Of a DNA stretch of 64,000 nt, positions 59,790 through 64,000 are shown piece after piece. Position 1 is the first letter of the stretch. Each line of letters begins with the position of its first letter. Source of the DNA: Rohdeia sp041398665 (GTDB lineage: Bacteria; Planctomycetota; UBA1135; GCA-002686595); the NCBI GenBank assembly GCA_041398665.1, contig JAWKUH010000005.1, positions 62,001 to 126,000 of the forward strand, in the 5' to 3' direction. The position numbers were made by a program, and so were the translations under genes. Under the pieces are notes generated by a model. It was not told the DNA's origin. It saw only the letters and a list, made by a program, of their open reading frames with translations, and searched no databases.

Positions 59790-59877
59790 GGGGTCGTCAT
59801 CGAGGTCGACGGACGTTTCGGAGGGCAGACTATAGCGGCCCCCGAGCACACCCCCGCCCCGCGAAGCCCGTCGTTCC

Positions 59878-60555
59878 GTGAAGCCCGTCGATCTCGCCGT
59901 CCTCTGCGCCCTCTCCCAGGAGCTGGGTCCGCTCGCCGATCGGCTCGCCGTGACCGTGCGGCGGGCGGACCTCGAGATCCTGGAGGGCAACGTGGCGGGG
60001 CTCGAGATCCGCGCGGTCGTGGGCGGGGTGGGGAAGGTCGCCGCGGCCCGCGCGGCGTCCTGGTTGGTCGAACCGAGTCCCCGCCTCGGGCTGGTCGTGG
60101 TGGGGGTCTGCGGCGGGCTCGCCGCGAACCAACCCATCGGCTCGCTCGTCCACTGCAGCGAAGCCGTGCAGTGCGATCTCCACCTCCCGGGGCGCGGCCG
60201 CGTCGCCGCCGACGCCGACCTCGGCGAGCTCTGGCGACGGGTCGCGCCGGCCGCTTCCGCCCGCTTCCTCACCGCCGACCGCGCCGCGATGACGCCCTGG
60301 CGTCGGTTCGGGCGCCGGCTCCGACACGGTCCCGGGGACTGCGTCGCGGACATGGAGACGGCGGCGGCGGCCTGGGTCGCGCACCGCGCCGGGGTACCCT
60401 GGGCGGCTCTGCGCGCCGTTTCCGACACGCAGGGGTGGCGACGGGCACGCTCGTTCGCCGAGAACTTCGCGACGCAGGCTCCCCGCGCCGCCGCCACGGT
60501 GGTCGACCTGTGCGGGGCCCTCGCGAGACGATCCGCCCCCGAGGACGCCCCGTGA
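59878..60555 (+). CDS. Nucleoside phosphorylase/MTA-SAH nucleosidase-like protein
   Basis: 225 residues of the phosphorylase superfamily. GGVGKVAAARAASWL, VVVGVCGGLAAN and the active-site-like DMETAAAAWVAHRAGVPW plus LRAVSDTQ match the MTAN/futalosine-hydrolase fold. The order next to an SDR reductase and not far from a B12 radical SAM enzyme recalls hopanoid (HpnG-like) loci, but no squalene cyclase is in view. GTG start at 59878; its end overlaps the sugar transferase by 4 bases. Confidence 0.7.
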   Translation: MKPVDLAVLCALSQELGPLADRLAVTVRRADLEILEGNVAGLEIRAVVGGVGKVAAARAASWLVEPSPRLGLVVVGVCGGLAANQPIGSLVHCSEAVQCDLHLPGRGRVAADADLGELWRRVAPAASARFLTADRAAMTPWRRFGRRLRHGPGDCVADMETAAAAWVAHRAGVPWAALRAVSDTQGWRRARSFAENFATQAPRAAATVVDLCGALARRSAPEDAP

Positions 60556-62075
60556 ACCGCAGTGAGCCGAGCAGCCTCCGCCGCGCGAGCGGCGACTTCC
60601 TGCGGCGCCGCTTCGAGACGATCGCGGCCGCCGTCCAGGGAGCGATCGACGTCGTCGTCGTGCTGTTCGCCTGCGTCGTCGCGTTCGAGGTCGGGCGCCG
60701 CATGGGCGGGCCCGGAGCCAAGATCCCGATCGAGGTGTACTACCCGATCTGGTTCCTCGTCGCGGTCGTGAGCATCGGCTGCTTCTGGGCGTTCGGGATG
60801 TACCGGACGGTCAAGAGCCTGCTCAACATCGAGGAGTTCGAGGCGATCCTGAAGAGCACGATCGTCTGCTTCTTCTCGGTCATCACGCTGATGGTGTTCC
60901 TGCGCGGGAGCGTGGACCCTGCGCGCCCTGACGTCCTCGCCCCGCAGGTGGACGGGAGCTTCGTCGACCGGCTCCGTGCGCTGATCGACTTCGGGTACGA
61001 CCCGGCCTCGGTGTCGCGCGTCACGCTCGGCATAACCTTCGCCCTGCTCTTCCTGTTCATGTGCGTGAGCAGGTTCGTGTCGTTCAAGGCGATCCAGAAC
61101 TTCTACCGCCGCGGGATCGGGAACCGGAACGCGGTCGTCGTCGGCACGGGGACGACGGCGCGCTGGCTGACGCGCAAGTTCCTGCTGGTGCCGACGCTCG
61201 GCCTGCGACTCCACGGCTTCGTCACGACGGACCGCGACGAGGTCGACGGCGAGATCGACGGGAACCCCGTTCTCGGGCACCTCGACGAGATCCGCGAGAT
61301 CGTCTCGAAGCACAAGGTCACGGAGGCGTTCGTCGCCATCCCGCAGGCCGAGGGCGAGGAGATGATGCAGATCGTCGACAAGCTCGAGGCCCTCGGCGTC
61401 ACGTACCGCGTCGTCCCGCGCTTCTACCAGCTGTTGACGCAGAAGGTCCGCATCGAGACGCTCGACTCGATCCCGCTGATCTCGCGCGCCGTGCGTCACG
61501 ACAGCCTGAGGGCCGCGCTCGCGAAGCGCGTCGTCGACATCGTCCTCGGGACGGTCTGCCTGGTGCTGGCCTCCCCGCTGTTGATCGTCGCGTCGATCTT
61601 CGTGAAGCGCGACACGCCTGGGCCGATCCTCTACAAGCAGGTGCGCATCGGGAAGGACGGCGTCCCGTTCGCGATGTACAAGTTCCGGACGATGTACGTC
61701 GACAAGGGCGGCGACGCGTTGACGCCCAAGGACGAATCCGACCCGCGCATCACGCCGGTCGGCCGGTACCTCCGGCGCTACAGCCTCGACGAGATCCCCC
61801 AGCTCTTCAACGTCCTGAAGGGCGACATGAGCTTGGTCGGACCGCGGCCCGAGATGCCGTTCATCGTCGACACGTACGGTCCGCTCGAGCGCGAGCGCCT
61901 GCGCGCCAAGCCCGGCATCACGGGCCTCTGGCAGATCTCCTACGCGCGCCAGCAGGCGATCCACGCGAACCTCGACTACGACATCTACTACGTCGAGAAC
62001 CGCTCGCTCCTCCTCGACGTCGTGATCCTCTTCCTGACCGTGTTCGCGATCGTCAAGGGAACGGGCGCGCATTGA
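60552..62075 (+). CDS. Polyprenyl-phosphate sugar-1-phosphate transferase (exopolysaccharide initiation)
   Basis: 507 residues. Several N-terminal membrane spans (VQGAIDVVVVLFACVVAFEV; FLVAVVSIGCFWAFGMYR) are followed by a CoA-binding-like NAD fold (GIGNRNAVVVGTGTTARWLT). The C-terminal bacterial sugar transferase domain holds KRVVDIVLGTVCLVLASPLL, FAMYKFRTMYVDKGGD and SLDEIPQLFNVLKGDMSLVG with GPRPEMP. This is the WcaJ/UndP-glucose phosphotransferase layout. It loads the first sugar on undecaprenyl phosphate at the inner membrane. GTG start overlaps the preceding stop. Confidence 0.92.
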   Translation: MNRSEPSSLRRASGDFLRRRFETIAAAVQGAIDVVVVLFACVVAFEVGRRMGGPGAKIPIEVYYPIWFLVAVVSIGCFWAFGMYRTVKSLLNIEEFEAILKSTIVCFFSVITLMVFLRGSVDPARPDVLAPQVDGSFVDRLRALIDFGYDPASVSRVTLGITFALLFLFMCVSRFVSFKAIQNFYRRGIGNRNAVVVGTGTTARWLTRKFLLVPTLGLRLHGFVTTDRDEVDGEIDGNPVLGHLDEIREIVSKHKVTEAFVAIPQAEGEEMMQIVDKLEALGVTYRVVPRFYQLLTQKVRIETLDSIPLISRAVRHDSLRAALAKRVVDIVLGTVCLVLASPLLIVASIFVKRDTPGPILYKQVRIGKDGVPFAMYKFRTMYVDKGGDALTPKDESDPRITPVGRYLRRYSLDEIPQLFNVLKGDMSLVGPRPEMPFIVDTYGPLERERLRAKPGITGLWQISYARQQAIHANLDYDIYYVENRSLLLDVVILFLTVFAIVKGTGAH

Positions 62076-63292
62076 CCGCGGCGCGCGCAACGGCCGAGGT
62101 GCGCGGTGGGGACCGCGCGGGCGACGCGACACCGACCGTCCTCCACGTGATGGAGTCGACGATCGGAGGGACGCGCCGTCACCTCGTCGACGTCGCACTC
62201 GGACAGGCCGCCGCCGGGCTGCGCGTGCACGTCGCTGCCTCGTGCGAACGCCACGACGAGTTCCGGGGCGACATGACGCGGATGGCGGGAGCCGGCGTCG
62301 ACGTGCACGAGATCCCGATGGTGCGCTCGATCTCGCCCGGCGTCGACTGGACGCACCTCAGGCGGATCAGGCACCTCCTGCGCGAGCTGCGACCGGACGT
62401 GGTGCACACGCACTCCAGCAAGGCCGGCGTCCTCGGGCGGATGGCGTCGAGCTCGACGGGCATCGGTGCCCGCGTCCACACGCCGCACACCTTCGCGTTC
62501 CTGTTCGGGCACATGTTCGGCCCGGCGAAGCGGCGCTTCTTCCGGTCCGTCGAGAAGCACCTCGCGCGCTCGACGCACCGCTTCGTCGCCGTCGGCCCCG
62601 GCGAGGCGGAGACGATGGCGGCGAGCGGCGTCGTCGACCCCGCTCGCGTGCGCGTCGTGCCGAACGGGATCGACCCGACACCGTTCGCCTCGGCGGAACC
62701 GTTCCCTCGCACGGAGTTCCGGCGCGGTGAGGACGAGCTCCTCGCGGCCGTCGTCGGACTGCTCAACGTCGCCAAGGGTCAGGACCTCGCGATCCGCGCG
62801 CTCGCGCACGAGGCCTGCGCGACCGTGCGCCTGCTCCTCGTCGGGCACGGCGAGTGGGAGGGCGAGCTCCGCGCGCTCGCCCACGACCTCGGCGTCGCGC
62901 AGCGCGTGGAGTTCCTGGGCTGGCGCCGGGACGTGCCGCGCATCCTGCGATCGATCGACGCCCTGCTCCTGCCGTCCCGCTGGGAGGGCATGCCGTACGT
63001 CGTGCTCGAGGCGATGGCGGCCGGGACACCGGTCCTCGCCGCTCGCGTCGACGGGGCGCGCGACCTGCTCCACGACGGACGCGGCGGATTCACGTTCGAG
63101 GTCGGGTCCGTCGACGGACTCGCCGACGTCGTCGAGCGGCTGGGGCGCGCGACCCCCGAGGACCGGCGGCGGCTTGGCGGCGCGGGGCGAGCCGAGATCG
63201 AGCGCTCGCACACCGTCGCGACGATGGTCGCGGGTCTGCTCGAGGTCTACCGCGAGGCCATGGTCGAGGCGGCGGGAGGAGCTCGGCGGTGA
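62072..63292 (+). CDS. Glycosyltransferase, GT4 family
   Basis: 406 residues, GT-B fold. HVMESTIGGTRRHLVDVALG begins the acceptor domain, and DVVHTHSSKAGVLGRMASS is typical of WcaL/EPS transferases. The nucleotide-sugar site is LLPSRWEGMPYVVLEAMAAG with TPVLAARVDGARDLL. The TTG start at 62072 overlaps the previous stop (TTGA); a GTG at 62099 is also possible and gives a more usual N-terminal length. Probably adds the second sugar of the repeat unit. Confidence 0.88.
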   Translation: MTAARATAEVRGGDRAGDATPTVLHVMESTIGGTRRHLVDVALGQAAAGLRVHVAASCERHDEFRGDMTRMAGAGVDVHEIPMVRSISPGVDWTHLRRIRHLLRELRPDVVHTHSSKAGVLGRMASSSTGIGARVHTPHTFAFLFGHMFGPAKRRFFRSVEKHLARSTHRFVAVGPGEAETMAASGVVDPARVRVVPNGIDPTPFASAEPFPRTEFRRGEDELLAAVVGLLNVAKGQDLAIRALAHEACATVRLLLVGHGEWEGELRALAHDLGVAQRVEFLGWRRDVPRILRSIDALLLPSRWEGMPYVVLEAMAAGTPVLAARVDGARDLLHDGRGGFTFEVGSVDGLADVVERLGRATPEDRRRLGGAGRAEIERSHTVATMVAGLLEVYREAMVEAAGGARR

Positions 63293-64000
63293 AGATCCTC
63301 CACGTCGTGACGACGCTCGACGTCGGCGGTGCCGAGATGCACCTCCTCTCGCAGGTGCGCGGACAGACGGAGCGCGGCCACGAGCCGTCGGTCGCCTACC
63401 TCAAGGGCGAGGGGTCGCTCGCCGACGACTTCCGGTCGGCCGGCGCGCGCGAGGTGTTCCGCGCGTCCGGTCCGTCCGGCATCGTCCGCCTCGCACGCGC
63501 GATGCGCCGCGCCGACGTCGTCCACACGCACCTCCTCAAGGCCGACGTCCTCGGATCCGTGCTCGCGACGGCGGTGGGGCGCCGTTCGCGACTCGTCTCC
63601 AGCAAGCACAACGACGAGCAGGTCCTGAAGCGGCCGTTGGTCTCGCTCGTGCACGGTGTGATCGGCCGCCTGCCGCGGCGCACGATCGTGCTCTCCGACC
63701 ACGTGGGCCGCTTCGTGGAGCGGTACGGCCGCGTCCCCGCGTCGCGCATCACGCGCATCTACTACGGGCTCGATCCCGTCGCCTTCGAGGAGGCGGCGCG
63801 CGCGCCGCTCGAGCAGCGTCGGGCGCTCCGACGCGAACTCGGTGCCGCCGACGACGACACCGTCTTCGTCTGCGTCGCGCGCTTCGCGCCGCAGAAGGCG
63901 CACGACGTCCTCCTGCGCGGGTTCCGTCTCGCGCTCGACGGCGGCGCGCCGGGGGCGAAGCTGTGGCTGGTCGGCGACGACCCCTTCGGCGACGGTCGAA
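63289..64000 (+). CDS. Glycosyltransferase, GT4 family, 3' end cut by window edge
   Basis: Open frame from GTG 63289 to the end of the window, about 237 residues visible. It starts VKILHVVTTLDVGGAEMHLL, with ADVVHTHLLKADVLGSVLAT, YYGLDPVAFEEA and the beginning of the donor domain (FVCVARFAPQKAHDVLLRGF, AKLWLVGDDPFGDG). GGAGGA lies 12 bases before the start, which overlaps the previous stop by 4 bases. It extends the polysaccharide operon rightwards. Confidence 0.88.
   Translation, partial: MKILHVVTTLDVGGAEMHLLSQVRGQTERGHEPSVAYLKGEGSLADDFRSAGAREVFRASGPSGIVRLARAMRRADVVHTHLLKADVLGSVLATAVGRRSRLVSSKHNDEQVLKRPLVSLVHGVIGRLPRRTIVLSDHVGRFVERYGRVPASRITRIYYGLDPVAFEEAARAPLEQRRALRRELGAADDDTVFVCVARFAPQKAHDVLLRGFRLALDGGAPGAKLWLVGDDPFGDGR

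Noticed and set aside
58839..64000. Hopanoid biosynthesis locus
   Set aside because: An SDR reductase, a nucleosidase-like gene and a nearby B12 radical SAM gene recall hpn clusters, but there is no squalene-hopene cyclase or HpnH in view and the following genes are polysaccharide enzymes.

Overview
The window is about 70% GC and reads as ordinary bacterial chromosome: gene-dense, many GTG/TTG starts, many 4-bp ATGA/GTGA/TTGA overlaps, and no phage, insertion sequence or CRISPR. The gene content suggests Planctomycetota, perhaps the high-GC marine lineage of Saltatorellus/Engelhardtia/Rohdeia. Pointers are a Tat-exported Gfo/Idh/MocA oxidoreductase, secreted glucose/sorbosone dehydrogenases with an extra C-terminal domain, families of secreted carboxypeptidase-regulatory-like proteins with PDZ tails, and an ECF sigma/zinc anti-sigma pair. 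No 16S gene is present, so this placement is an inference.

Layout. 1-6.6 kb: fatty-acid beta-oxidation (acyl-CoA synthetase, FadE-type dehydrogenase, FadJ-type bifunctional enzyme). 6.7-12.4 kb: a GCS2-type amino-acid ligase with CBS domains, an AstE/AspA-type zinc hydrolase, a sugar epimerase and a membrane GT-C glycosyltransferase. 12.7-17.5 kb: two tandem secreted sugar dehydrogenases and an exported oxidoreductase. 17.6-25.7 kb: a small membrane protein, then a four-gene coupled operon of secreted beta-sandwich/PDZ proteins with an NHL-type lipoprotein. 25.7-33.5 kb: tRNA-Arg, tRNA-Pro, purD-fur, purL-purQ-lipoprotein, accA. 33.7-39.7 kb: ECF sigma/anti-sigma/PDZ operon, TPR lipoprotein, RqcH-like NFACT protein, ndk. 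39.9-48.1 kb: complete F-type ATP synthase operon atpZ-atpI-atpBEFHAGDC. 48.1-55.0 kb: translation genes aspS, infC, rpmI, rplT, pheS, pheT. 55.1-64.0 kb: a B12-type radical SAM enzyme, acetyl-CoA synthetase, an NAD-dependent reductase, a nucleosidase-like protein, and the start of an exopolysaccharide cluster that runs off the window.

Two window-wide observations stand out. First, four intergenic hairpin elements share an identical palindromic tag that always follows a stop codon in the sense direction. Second, at least seven otherwise well-conserved loci are broken by frameshifts. Where the lesion can be resolved it is mostly a single missing base in a G or C run, and the densest damage falls in the essential genes atpC-aspS-infC-rpmI-rplT-pheS. 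That pattern points to consensus sequence error rather than gene decay, so the broken genes are annotated here as single loci.
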